Positions 28,092 to 38,980 of a stretch of 64,000 nucleotides of DNA are shown here, piece by piece; position 1 is the first letter of the stretch, and every line of letters starts with the position of its first letter. Both the position numbers and the translations under genes were made by a program. This stretch comes from Picochlorum sp. 'celeri'. Its lineage: Eukaryota; Chlorophyta; Trebouxiophyceae. Under the pieces are notes generated by a model. It saw only the letters and a program-made list of their open reading frames with translations. It was not told where the DNA came from and did no database searches. The stretch lies in NCBI GenBank assembly GCA_010909725.1, contig JAACMV010000022.1, positions 372,001 through 436,000 on the forward strand, given 5' to 3'.

Positions 28092-30602
28092 CTAGACCAG
28101 ATCAATGCCATGCTTCATGGGAAGACCAGCAGAGGAGCCTTGACGAATGACTCGACCAATCTTCCGAGCCTGCTCAAAACCAGCCCGCCTCAGATCTTCC
28201 AAGCACTGCTCTGTGTTGGAGGGATCTAGTGTGAGAACCAAACCACCGCTTGTCTGTGGATCCAAGAGAGCTCCCCAGATGTTTTTCTGCTTGGCTGCAT
28301 CAATCCCTGAAACACAAGGGGCAGACCTTTCCTCATTCCCTTGTGACAGGGAGCTCGAAATGCCTTGTTCGAGGCAGTATTCAACACCAGAGAAGAGTGG
28401 AATAGATTCTATATCGAGCTGGCATCGTGCATGTGAAGCCTCGCACATTTCTAGAATGTGTCCCAACAGGCCAAACCCTGTGATATCTGTACATGCGGTG
28501 ATGGAGTGGTTTTGGCATGCTGTCCTGGCATTCATGTTGCTAAGACACATTGATTCTATTACTGTAGTATACCAATGTCCTATGGGAAGTCCAGTATCTG
28601 CAGCTGCAAGAAGAATGCCAGTGCCCAGAGGCTTTGTGAGAATAATGTCATTGCCAGGAACCATCCCAGACTTTTTCCACATGTATCCATCCTGCACATG
28701 CCCAGTGATGCTAAAGCCCATCGACATATCGTTACCTTCACTTGTATGCCCACCAATAAGCTTACAATCTGCTTCAGCGAGAGCATCCATGGCACCACAC
28801 ATCATGTGATAGAGTTGCTGCTCCATTTTCTTTGGAAGGGCAAACGGAAGGACTGCGAGGGCAAGTGCGGATGTTGGCACGCCATTCATCGCATAGATAT
28901 CACTCATCGAGTGTATTGCTGATATATAACCAAATATGTACGGGTCCTGCAATGCCGTAGGTGATTTGAAGAAATCTATTGTCTGCAACAATGTGTTGCC
29001 AGCCGGTGGAGGGGGGATTACGGCAGCATCATCACCCCATTCAATCGACACAGATGCCTCCGGCCTAGCCCTTGCCTCCACCTTTTTCAGGACGGAAGAA
29101 AGTATATTTGATCCTATCTTCGATCCACAGCCGCCACAGCGCATGGCAGCTTCTTGCATCAGATTCTTGTATGCATCATTGTCTGGCATTTCCTTGGGCA
29201 TGGCGGGAGCCATGGCAGAAGACATGAAATCCAGTCCATCTCCGTATTTGTGCATGAAGGTGCGGTCAATATGATCTTTCCATTTCCATAACAACGCAGC
29301 ATCAAATGCTATAAATTGTTTCACCATGAGAGCATACTGGTTTCCGCATGCAATCAAGTTGAGGTGAGAACTCTGTGGTTGCCATGGGCGGAGGGCCTTG
29401 CCTTGAAGCGTCCTCTCAATATTGTCCGCAATGATTGGACCCTGCGCATCGAACGAACAAGGTGATACGGTATACAATAAGGATAAACATGTTGATAGAT
29501 GACGCACCGCTCGGACTGCATACACGCCAGCTTTAGGCCTAGGGCTCTTGGCCAATGTCACACAGTCTCCAGCACCAAATATATTCCCTGGACCATTGCA
29601 GCTCTGCAAATATTCGTCTACCAACATGTATCCATTGTCATCTAACTCTAACCCTGTATTTTTAAACCACTCTGGTGCCTTTGCATGCGTACACCATAAA
29701 CATTCATCAAATTGCAACACATGGCCATTGCTCAGCACAAGAGATCCATTATCCACGCGCTCAACCCCACCATCTATTTCGAAAAGCTGTATATCTCTTT
29801 CTTTGAGCAGTCGTAGCATACGTATTCGAGTATTTGGATGAAGAGATGAGAGAATGTGTCCCTTCGATACAAGGGTTACATGCATTGTTCGAGTGTCATG
29901 CTGATACTCTTGAAGCCTGTATTGAAGAGCACATGCCAACTCAACTCCCCCCGCTCCTCCCCCGACAACCACAATGTGGTGTGATGACGTACTATGTTTG
30001 ATACCATCGAATATACGTTGGATTTTTGCGGCGAAAGAGGCAATAGGCTTTACTGGGGTGGCATGCTCCAGAACCCCTGGGACTAAGCTCTCTGAAGGGG
30101 TTATGCCCACGTTTACTGACAAGATATCGTACTCCAGCGGCGGCCTGTTACTTTCCAGTAAGACACTCTTCTCCGATGTATTTATTCCTACGGCAGACGA
30201 GACTATGACTCGGGCATTCGCGTACTTGGCTAATCTACACAGGTCAATGTGGCAATCCTGCAAGCTGTAAAACCCAGAGACAAATCCAGGAATCATTCCA
30301 CTGCATGGCATATATACATAATCTCACAATGAGCTCAAACTGGATGCAATCCGACACATGCAGATACGTGACCGTAGCTTACCTATACGGAGCCGAGAGC
30401 GTGGGCGTGACAACGGTGAGCCGTACCCCTGGCTGAGGCTTCATACCAAACCGTCGAAGGACTTCGACATGGCTATGACCTCCGCCGAGTAACACCACAT
30501 CCTGCACCAGAATATGCATCCTTAATATTTCGATGATATTAAAATCCACCCTCTGGGACAAGATCGCACCTTGTACACAGGCAACGCTGCCATGCTCTTC
30601 AT
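28092..30602 (-). CDS. Fusion of NADH-dehydrogenase-like (NDH-2) domain and selenophosphate synthetase SelD
   Basis: 786 aa in three exons: 30570-30602 (MKSMAALPVYK), 30383-30501 and 28092-30300; introns of 68 and 82 nt, phases 0 and 2. The junctions give VYK-DVVLLGGGHSHVEVLRRFG and APY-SGMIPGFVSG, both conserved in the family. Residues ~12-360 are a COG1252-type FAD/NAD(P) oxidoreductase (GGGHSH; second dinucleotide site VVVGGGAGGVELA; FGAGDCVTL). Residues ~435-775 are SelD: MRCGGCGSKIG with Cys, not Sec, at the active-site position; WGDDAAVI; TIDFF; GGHTSEG; TDITGFGLLGH; LLDPQTSGG. SelD makes selenophosphate for selenocysteine. This two-domain architecture is known from cyanobacteria and some algae, so it fits a cyanobacterial origin. 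Confidence 0.93.
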
Positions 30603-30825
30603 TGGGTGGTGCACGTGTACCTTGTCTTGTCCTCAGATGGTCTCGTATTCGTCAGACCCTAATGTTTAGTACTTTAGTTTCGATATGACATCGATTTAAT
30701 GGCTGACGTGTTTTCTTGCTATTGTGATTGGAGAGTTACAGGGCATTCATGAATTTTTCATCACTGGTCCATATGTGAGATGAATGATCACATGAGGCAT
30801 GTGATCATTTCCTCGCCGGGTATGA

Positions 30826-32998
30826 TTATGGCATCTCAAGCTTTCTTTGCTTTATTGGAGACTTTGTCTTTCTCCGCATGTATGCAGCCAGTTTCTTAAT
30901 GGGGCTCTTCTTCTTCTGTTCTTTTGAAATCTCTTTGAGAGCAAGGTCCTGTTCATTGAACAACCACTCTTCCTCATCTGCATCTACAACACTGTTTGCC
31001 CTTGAGAGGGCTTCTACGCGAGCTGTCAGTAGAGCCTCGACCTCATCTTGAGCCTCGAGGAGATCAGATTTCGCCTTTTGCATCTGTTTCTTTGTTGTGG
31101 TCGCTTCTTCCTCTGCAGCCTCTGCCCTTTTCAGTGCTTGATTGAATTTGCTTTTGAAATAGTTGCATTCACTTGTCAATTTGTCCACCTCTTCTTGCTT
31201 TTGTATCAGAACATCTTCCAATTCTGCAATCTTTTCTTGATTTCTATGACTCGCCTCCATGGCTTTTCGTAATTGTAATGTATGGACAGATTCCAATTCT
31301 CCCACGGCCTCCATGTGCCTGTTATTCTGTTGCTCCATTTCAATGGCCATCTCCTCTCTCAGAGCATCCAGAGCCTGTTGCACTCTCCTCTCTTCTCGCT
31401 CTCGTAACTTTCCTGGCGTCTTCTCTTCATGTATTATAATAGGAACAGAGATTTCGGCCGACTCGTTGTACAATCTCTCCGCAGTGTCTGCCCTGTGTTC
31501 CAAATGATTGATCACTGTCTCTTGCTCTTTGCATGTGTGCCTAAGAGTTTCTATTTCATCCTCGTATTTGGCCTTTTCACTCGCCCACGATATTTTTGCT
31601 TCTTCATACTTGGAAGTCACGTGGACAAGCTCTTTATCTTTCATCTGTGCTGATGCCGTCACGGATTGGAGCACCTGTTGCAATGCTTTTAGTTCTGTTG
31701 CCTGCTCAGAGCTAATACTCACATGTGCCTTCAATTTTCGGCATTCAGCCGTTGCTTCAGCAGCCATTTCTTCAGCCACATCTACACGATGTCTATATGA
31801 TTCGATTTCTGCTTTCGCTTGATCGAGTTCGAGATGTAGTGCCCTCTGAGAAGACACGGCATCATCACGCTCACTCATGACGGCAATCAAGCTTTCGGCC
31901 TTCTCAGCAGCGTATTTCTTTGATGACAAAGCTTCTCTTTGCAATAGATTCATCTCTCTATGCAACGCATCAAACTCTGCCCGGAACGCCTCCACATCAG
32001 CCTCGTGCTTCTTTTTTGAACCAGATAATTGAAGTTCAACTGACTGGAACGAGTCCTGTACATCTACAAGTCTCTGTTCCAACTCCAACCGTCTATTCTT
32101 CTCATTTCTCATCAACTCTTCAGCTGTACTGGCACGAGCCTCGGCCTGATCAGCAGCAATCTGAGCATTCTCGACATCCTCCCTCAATGCCTGCATAGAC
32201 GTTGACTCACGATCCAAAGATGCCTTGATGATCTCCAGTTCTTCCATCGAATGCTCGGCTTCCCTCTCTGCCCTTTCCTTCTTCACCCGAGTATCCTTTA
32301 GCTCGGCTGCCATCGACACCAATTTATCCTGGAGATTTGAAATTTCTGTCTTCAACTCTTCCATAAACACATCCCGCTTCTCCACCTTTGATGCATATCG
32401 CGCGACTTTACTTTCCAACATTCGAATCGTCGCCGACATCTTTGAATTACTCTTTTCCAACGAATCATACGAGTCTGCCCGCCTTGCCCTCTCTGCAAGT
32501 GCCAAATCAACATCCCTTCTCTTTGAATCACTACGAAGAGCCAAGATCTCTCTTCTCAACTCCCCCACACTCTTTGTTGTTGGTACAACCCCGCGTTTCA
32601 CGCCTTGATCTACTGGGCTGGCGTCACCGTCGTGGTGGTGATGCTGGCGATGCACAACACGCTCCAAGTCTTGTGCCATCTTTTGCCTGCACATAAAGCA
32701 CACACAACGATCAGTCAACTCCATACACAGAATGCCCAGACTATGGATTAACATACCAGGTAGCCAGCTTTGCCTTGGCCTGTTCAAAGCCATTGTATCG
32801 CGTGCCATTGCTTCCATCATGGCCCATGGTTTGTTTCAACCTCTCACGCCTGGAAGAGTCAGCTGCGGACTTGAATTCCCTCCACGCAGATATAAACCCA
32901 CTGTTGTCATCATATTCCTTATTTTTCATATTTGTACCTATTTTCTCAATGCCATTTGTGGCATTCGCGGGGCTGTCAAAGACGTCAACAGTCGTCAT
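30826..32998 (-). CDS. Long coiled-coil protein of unknown function
   Basis: 700 aa in two exons (32757-32998 and 30826-32686; 70-nt intron GTATGT...TGTGCAG, phase 2). Exon 1 encodes MTTVDVFDSPANATNG... and FEQAKAKLATW, which joins to QKMAQDLERVV. From residue ~130 to ~640 the chain is almost pure heptad coiled coil (MLESKVARYASKVEKRDVFMEEL, ALHREMNLLQREALSSKKYA and so on) without Pro. The C-terminus is basic (KKKSPIKKLAAYMRRKTKSPIKQRK), with two KSPIK sites that look like CDK or MAPK targets. It could be a basal-body, Golgi or cytoskeletal scaffold. No family signature is visible and I do not name one. Confidence 0.8.
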
Positions 32999-33525
32999 GG
33001 CGACAATGTCAGTTGGTAACGGTCAACACCGGGTATTACCACAATACCAATTCTCGGAACCCGGCAATATCATAAATCATATGAATACCAGATATGCTAC
33101 CCTTTGTAATCGGTTTCCTTCATGTTTGAGATGTCTTGGCTAGAGAATCACCTCTCATAAAATGGTCCCGGTAGAATGTATGATTTGATGGGACATATTC
33201 ACATCATACATAGTCGAATCACGGGATGGCACATTTTGTCTCACAGGGATGTATACGAGGACAACTCGATCAATTATGATGCATGAAGATGAAATCTTTA
33301 GTTCAATTCATCTGCTGGATGTAGATATGTCATGCATGTAGCAGCAGTGCGTCAGAAGAAGCAGGTAGTTATGGTCTGTTGCATACCATGGTAGTGAGGA
33401 CGCACTATCGTAGGCCACGGAGGCATGGAAGTCGATTATATATAGCATTATGTTTGTTTGGGTGCCTTGTAATAGGTGCGTGTGGCTGTTATAGTTGGTG
33501 CCGTGTGGTTTTGTGAAACCAAGGC
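32999..33525. other. Divergent intergenic region, coiled-coil gene / GT47 gene
   Basis: About 527 bp of probable shared promoter. The short ORFs that cross it are antisense or low in quality. I see no repeat or RNA gene. Confidence 0.4.
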
Positions 33526-35426
33526 ATGAGGACAAGACCCTGTACTCTACTGACGAGCGCGTGGTTTGTAGGATACCACATGGTGGTGGGATTCGTGTCG
33601 AATCATCACTTCTATGGTGGAAGGAGTGGTCATGGAAAAGGTGGCATGTATAGTGCGGGGAGAATGGATGCACTGATGGAAAGGCAGGATGGGGTACAAG
33701 GCACATTGCGTCAGGATACTCCTGAACGTCTGCATCAGGATGGCCGTGACACCACTCGATCGGCTGTGAAATCTTCCATTACGCGTCATGATCATGTGGA
33801 CGAGACGCGTGGAAAGAAGAATCCCGTGCCGGTGATGGTCTCCCCTGCTGCTCAACCACAACCACCGAAAAGCCCTGCAAGGAGTAAAGAAGAGCCACCG
33901 TCTATTCAAAACACAAAGCAGTATTCTAGTAAACGTATACATGAGGGAAAAGAGGATATGTTCCCACCCCCTCAGCGCTCTGTAGGTGCCAAGAAGAAGA
34001 TCCCACCTGCATCCTGCAGGATTCATGTATGGGATGCAGAGAGAAAGGCCCCAGGCCTTGGTTTCTCCGCATGCAATATATCTGATGTATGGCCTTTTGA
34101 TCATCCTGGTAGTGGTATTGATGGCATGTATAGGACTGCCCATCAAAATGCTCCGCATGCTATTGGCTATTGGCTTGCTGAGGCTGTGAAAAAGAGTGCA
34201 CTGTATGAAGAGAATTTTGATAGGGCTGATTTAATTCTTCTGAATACGTACGTTGTATTAGGCTTCATCATCAGTAAAGGAGGTTGTGTGCTAATATGTT
34301 TGTTCATTTTTTTTGTAGGCATTGTTATGAATCATGGTACTACATTTTACAAAACCGTCAGGCTGATGTTCGGGATGGTGCCCTTGATCCCATCAACGAA
34401 GTTTCTTTACAGATTTCCAAGATTTTGGTCGAGGGATTGATGACAACGACGCAATTTGTTCGCTCCAAGGGGAAAAAGTTTGTCTTGGTGAGGCCAACTT
34501 TGGGTGCCCCACCTGGTGTGATGTTGGACACGTGTGCCAAATTCAAGTCGTCATTTATTGTGGCAACGGAGCGGGGCACCTTCTGTGATAATGATAGGGA
34601 TAGAGCGTTCCGGGGTGATTCGGTCATTCTTCCTATGGTTGCAGAGGGCGGAAAACATAAGATGTTGCCTCTGGAGAAGAGAGACACGATGCTGTACATT
34701 CATATACCATGTCACTCAAAAGGAAATTCCAAGTCACCCGGGATGGTGCTGCTTGATTCTATTTCGAATGAATTGAAGAAAACCAACAATAAAGAGGGCA
34801 TTGTCGTGGACTATATGGAAGATAGCTGTAAAGCTATGGCATCTTCGGGTGGGCGGGCATCAATGATTGACAGGATGAAAAGGTCGCGCTATTGTGCCAT
34901 TCTACCTTCGGCAGATAGACAGGCAACTACCCAATTACCACTTGCAGTTCAACAAGGATGTATTCCAGTGTTTTTAGGCCCTCCTTTTCATGCCATGCCG
35001 ATGGTTCTAGACGTTGAGTATTCAAACATTGCCCTCTTCATTCACATGGTTGACCACACACGATCACTCTGGGCATTGGATGAAATGTCTATGGCGGATG
35101 GTGACTTGGAACCTGATGCAACAATACGATCAAATCCAATAGAGGTGCCAAATATTGTTGATGCGATCAATCATCTCAGGAATATACCGGCACCTCTTGC
35201 TCAGAAATTGCATCAAGCAACTCTTCAGGAGTCCCATAAATTCTCGTACCATAGTACTGGAGGTGAACAAGAGTCTGCAGTAGATATCGCTATACGCCTG
35301 ATGTGTGATTATTCTACAAGAATGCAGGAAGAGAATAAGCGCAAGGCTCTCGAGAGAGCAAGCAGCCCGGATGTTTCCATAGAGAAAAAGTCCCCAGGGA
35401 ATAAGAAAAAGACAACACATGCATGA
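33526..35426 (+). CDS. Exostosin-family (GT47) glycosyltransferase
   Basis: 609 aa in two exons (33526-34247 and 34319-35426; 71-nt intron GTACGT...TTTTGTAG, phase 2). The junction reads ADLILLNT-HCYESWYYILQ, the usual DLFFVPxY-like strand of the family. The N-terminus has a weak hydrophobic segment (SAWFVGYHMVVGFVSN) that may be a Golgi signal anchor, then a ~120-residue basic, Pro-rich stem. The catalytic part includes FVLVRPTLG, the FKSSFIVATERGTF strand, ILPMV, RDTMLYIHIPCH, DYMEDSCKAM...MKRSRYCAILPSADRQATTQLPLAVQQGCIPVFLG; the last part is the nucleotide-sugar-binding exostosin signature. It probably acts in cell-wall or scale polysaccharide synthesis. The donor sugar is not deducible. 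Confidence 0.82.
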
Positions 35427-35438
35427 CATGTCGGGCAA

Positions 35439-35443
35439 TTACA
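35439..35443 (-). terminator. Polyadenylation signal TGTAA (minus strand)
   Basis: 18 nt after the CDC6 stop, inside the 34-nt gap to the convergent GT47 gene. Confidence 0.5.
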
Positions 35444-35454
35444 TTCGTATTTAT

Positions 35455-35459
35455 TGTAA
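35455..35459 (+). terminator. Polyadenylation signal TGTAA
   Basis: 28 nt after the GT47 stop and next to the CDC6 stop codon, so the two mRNAs overlap at their 3' ends. Confidence 0.55.
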
Positions 35460-35460
35460 T

Positions 35461-37335
35461 CTATGCTTTAATAAGAATATCTTTCAAGATTGGGATGCTG
35501 GAAAGGGCCATCCAAACATCGTCTTCACTCACTTTGAGCTGTACTCTGGTTCTAGCCATGCCGGAATTGCCATGACCATTGCTCAACTGAATCAATCCCA
35601 AAGTGGACAAAACTTCCATCGCTGTTACGAACTCGCTATGCGAGTACTGCTCAACGCCAGATTTTGAACAGAGAGTCCTATGATTACTCTCGATTTCTGC
35701 CAAGGTGACAATGCTCTTGGCTTTGGATGTGTCCACTCGACCAATGCTAGTATAGGTCGGCAAGCTTACCACATTATGGTTTAATTTCATGCCCATCAGC
35801 TGCGACTCTCTTTTCTCAGATGATTTGAGCCCCCGTGCTTTCAGATTTTCCCCGATCATGGCGCCAACGACACACATGATGAGCTGCTGAGGTACAGGCA
35901 GTGTGCGGATAGAATTCACATGCTCATTGGATGCACCAATTCCACCAGACACTTTGCTCAATGCTCGAGCCATATGGCTCATACCAACTAAAGGCTTTGG
36001 TAACATAGTTTGATCTTCTCCATCCACGGATCGATTATTGAATTCTTTTGTAGCAAAATCTACTGCCAAGGAAGCTGCACTGAGTGCGCGCCTCATATCA
36101 CCTGTTCCATTGGCAATCTTTCTGGCGCAGAATTCTATCGCTCTATTGTCAAATACAGGTCCTGGAAGACGTCCAAGCCTCTCTCGAATCAATTGAGACA
36201 CTTGATCCCTCAAGTATGTGGGAAATACTACATTTTTTGGCTTCAAGTTGAATCTATGGAGGATTGCCCCTGGCCTCATGAATTGCTGCATCAGGTCAAT
36301 ACTGTTCGCAATACCAATAATGACCAGTCTGGATTCTTTAGCAGAAGCTAGAGAAATAAGACTACCGACAATCTCCTCGCAATCCTTGCCTTCAAGCATG
36401 CCATCAATTTCGTCAAGAATCAACAAGATCATCCCAGTTTGTTTCACCAGATCAACCTCACTGATACTTGAACGTCTCCTTTTTCCATATATTTTCCCTA
36501 TTTCATGTTTGGTAACTACTGGAGAATGTATGATGTTTTTTAGGTGCTCCTGAGGGGATAGGTCTGCCCATGGCCCTGACAAGACGACAGCCTTGTCATT
36601 ATCATCTGGCACTTGCACCACCGGGTCTTCACCCAACTGCCCAGTTACAGTCTTTAATGCTGCAGTTTTAAACGCATCTATGATTCTCACGAGGACATCC
36701 TTTGCAGTCTTGCTTCTCATGCAATTGATCGAGAGAGCAACAGGTGGTGCACAATCTGTTTGGTTGAGCTTTTCGACAGCTTGCCGAAGAATAGATGTCG
36801 CAGCAAGTGTTTTCCCGGTACCTGGGACACCTGATAGATAAATGGCGCCCCCAGCATGACGCGACGTACAATCATCTAACCATTCAGTGATACACTCTAC
36901 TTGCTTTTCTCGACATGACGGAATGCAATTCGTCTCTGCACTGCCCACATGCAGGCATGTTTTTACCTCTCTTACAATATCCTCATCCCTTGGATTCCAC
37001 CAGAGTGGATCATCTCCTTGTGCTGGAGAGTCCCGACTCAAATGCCCTACATGGGTACTGTTCTCTGGGGCCTCTTCTGAAATCTTGGTCCTCTTCTTCT
37101 CTGGATGGCCATGGTCCTCCTGACAAAGCTGATCATCTGATGTATCTTCAGGACGCTGTTGTCTATTCTCAGAACACTGCCTCTTCTTGCCTGCAGAGTT
37201 TTCTCTTTTGGACGTGGCCACAGCGTTCCTCCTTTTCCTTTGTGATGCAGGATTGCCATCCACCTGAAAGACCTCGCTCAGCCTTCTATTCCTTCTTGAG
37301 CGGACTTGAACACCGAATGATCGTGTCGTAACCAT
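35461..37335 (-). CDS. CDC6: CDC6/ORC1-type replication-licensing AAA+ ATPase
   Basis: 624 aa, single exon; the ATG at 37335 (MVTTRSFG) replaces an upstream TTG. The N-terminal ~120 residues are basic and disordered, with a cyclin/APC-type RxxL (NRRLSEVF) and nuclear-localisation-like clusters (QRKRRN, KKRQ, EKKRTK). The AAA+ core follows: IPSCREKQVECITEWL, Walker A SGVPGTGKT (about residue 170), Walker B ILLILDEIDGML, sensor 1 VIIGIANSIDL, the FPTYLRDQVSQLIRERL lid and sensor 2 GTGDMRRALSAAS. A winged-helix domain closes the chain (QQLIMCVVGAMIGENL, EFVTAMEVLSTLGLIQLS, DDVWMALSSIPILKDIL). There is no BAH or PHD domain as in plant ORC1, so CDC6 is favoured. It loads MCM at origins in G1. Confidence 0.88.
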   Translation of the reverse strand: MVTTRSFGVQVRSRRNRRLSEVFQVDGNPASQRKRRNAVATSKRENSAGKKRQCSENRQQRPEDTSDDQLCQEDHGHPEKKRTKISEEAPENSTHVGHLSRDSPAQGDDPLWWNPRDEDIVREVKTCLHVGSAETNCIPSCREKQVECITEWLDDCTSRHAGGAIYLSGVPGTGKTLAATSILRQAVEKLNQTDCAPPVALSINCMRSKTAKDVLVRIIDAFKTAALKTVTGQLGEDPVVQVPDDNDKAVVLSGPWADLSPQEHLKNIIHSPVVTKHEIGKIYGKRRRSSISEVDLVKQTGMILLILDEIDGMLEGKDCEEIVGSLISLASAKESRLVIIGIANSIDLMQQFMRPGAILHRFNLKPKNVVFPTYLRDQVSQLIRERLGRLPGPVFDNRAIEFCARKIANGTGDMRRALSAASLAVDFATKEFNNRSVDGEDQTMLPKPLVGMSHMARALSKVSGGIGASNEHVNSIRTLPVPQQLIMCVVGAMIGENLKARGLKSSEKRESQLMGMKLNHNVVSLPTYTSIGRVDTSKAKSIVTLAEIESNHRTLCSKSGVEQYSHSEFVTAMEVLSTLGLIQLSNGHGNSGMARTRVQLKVSEDDVWMALSSIPILKDILIKA

Positions 37336-37823
37336 ATCGCCCGTCCGATTGCCAGGATTTAATGTCAATTCGTTTCAGTCAACAATGAATTCAACGAGCG
37401 AAGGACCACTTCCACACGTAATGGGTCTACACAGCCGTTCAGTGATTAAGTAATGTCTAAAATAGTCAAATGTAATCTGAAAATAACAAATATGCGTGAG
37501 ATCATGCGTCTTTGATCAGATTGTGCTCTCTTAGATCTGCTCGCACGGAACAATTTGAATTTGAAATTGTCCCGCCTGCAGCCATGGAGTATTTACGCAC
37601 CAGAGCGTCTTTAAAGTCAATAACATGTATTAAAACGTATATTAGGTGATTAGTTACTGCACAATGAACCGTGGAATGCGAGTTTAATGACACCCTCTTC
37701 AAGCAGATTCTGCTCCCGGTGACTACCTAATCAAGGAACATCATTTCATTGATACTGATGATCATCATACAGCCGGGTCGTGCTTCAACTCTTGATCGCT
37801 TTGGGAATTGGAATACAGCGGCG
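37336..37823. other. Intergenic region upstream of CDC6
   Basis: About 490 bp between two genes on the same strand; it should contain the CDC6 promoter. No ORF, repeat or RNA gene is recognised. Confidence 0.4.
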
Positions 37824-38873
37824 TTATTCGTTCGACTTGGTCTTTTCTAATTCAGCTTTTAAGACGGCAACTTCTCGCTGAGCTTTCTCAACAAGCTCTA
37901 CTGCTCGATCTTCAACTGTCTCTACTAGAAGTGCAGCCTCGGCTCTAATTTCATACGATCTCTTTTTGGCTTCTGATGCAACAGCTTGTGCAACCTCTGC
38001 GGCATCCGAGACATCGTCACGAACGACTGATGCATCATCCACCACGTGCACCTTCCTGGGTCTGCCCCTCTTTCGCTTGGGTTTCTCCTCAGCGTCACCA
38101 CGCAATGATACCTCGGTTTGTAATTGAATCAATTTATTCCGCAGCTTTTCGTTTTCTTGTCGCAATGACGCTGAAATATCCTTTTCCATTTCTATGTCAG
38201 CCAAGGCCTTCATCTCTTTCTGAAGATATTCTCTTGCATCATGAGCTGCCAGCACAATATCCTCCTCCAATTTGGATATTACTTTCTGCTGTCTCTTTAT
38301 TTCTTCGAGAGCATCATCTCTTTCTTGCTGAGCCATCTTGATCCCCTCTAATGTCTTTTCAATGTAGGCATTGGAACTGTCAAGAGTCTTCTCAGCAGCA
38401 AGACGCCCCAATCTCTCGTCAGAGAGCTGCTCTTCATACATCTGTAAAGAATTTGCATGAGACTGAATTTCATTCTTCAACGATTCATTCTGACGAGACA
38501 AATATTCAATGTCCTCATACGCCTGCTCTAGTCTGAACAGCATCTCATTCTGCTCCTTGAATACCAGCTCAATCTGGTCATCTCTTTGATGCAATTCATT
38601 CGTCACAGCATCCAACTTTCTGCTCAGAGCCATATTGTCCTCTTCAAGAACCGATTTGATCGATAAGAGCTCGTGAAGATGCTGTTCCAGATCTGTAGTA
38701 TCGCCTGACGCCTCAGGCGTCGCCAAGGCAACGACAGGTGGTCGTCGAAACCATTTGCCACATCTAGAAATCCCACACGGCACAGTATATCCCCTTGATG
38801 AATCAAAAGACACATTCCCCATGATCTGGGGTTGAGAGGGGGGTCGCAGGCATCTCGAGGCCAGACTGCACAT
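37824..38873 (-). CDS. Coiled-coil AT-hook protein with plastid-type transit peptide
   Basis: 349 aa, starting at the ATG 38873 (MCSLASRCLRPPSQPQIMGN); the frame upstream is only TTG-initiated. Residues 1-55 are Ser/Arg/Pro-rich without acidic residues until DSSRG, and end near GKWFRRPPVVALATPEAS, which resembles a transit peptide with cleavage near ALA. Residues ~65-255 are a continuous coiled coil. At about 265-275 is an AT-hook, EKPKRKRGRPRKVHVV, with the core RGRP that inserts in A/T minor grooves. A second, Ala-rich helix (VASEAKKRSYEIRAEAALLVETVEDRAVELVEKAQ) closes the protein. Plastid DNA-binding proteins such as PEND have a comparable build. Assignment as a nucleoid protein is inference. 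Confidence 0.7.
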   Translation of the reverse strand: MCSLASRCLRPPSQPQIMGNVSFDSSRGYTVPCGISRCGKWFRRPPVVALATPEASGDTTDLEQHLHELLSIKSVLEEDNMALSRKLDAVTNELHQRDDQIELVFKEQNEMLFRLEQAYEDIEYLSRQNESLKNEIQSHANSLQMYEEQLSDERLGRLAAEKTLDSSNAYIEKTLEGIKMAQQERDDALEEIKRQQKVISKLEEDIVLAAHDAREYLQKEMKALADIEMEKDISASLRQENEKLRNKLIQLQTEVSLRGDAEEKPKRKRGRPRKVHVVDDASVVRDDVSDAAEVAQAVASEAKKRSYEIRAEAALLVETVEDRAVELVEKAQREVAVLKAELEKTKSNE

Positions 38874-38980
38874 GTTCAAAAACACTCGGCACACAGACAA
38901 AAAGACTGATTCCTATCCCCTCAAATCCCCAATTTACACGAATTTGAATATTAAAAAGTATTAAAAGTGCACTATGAGAG

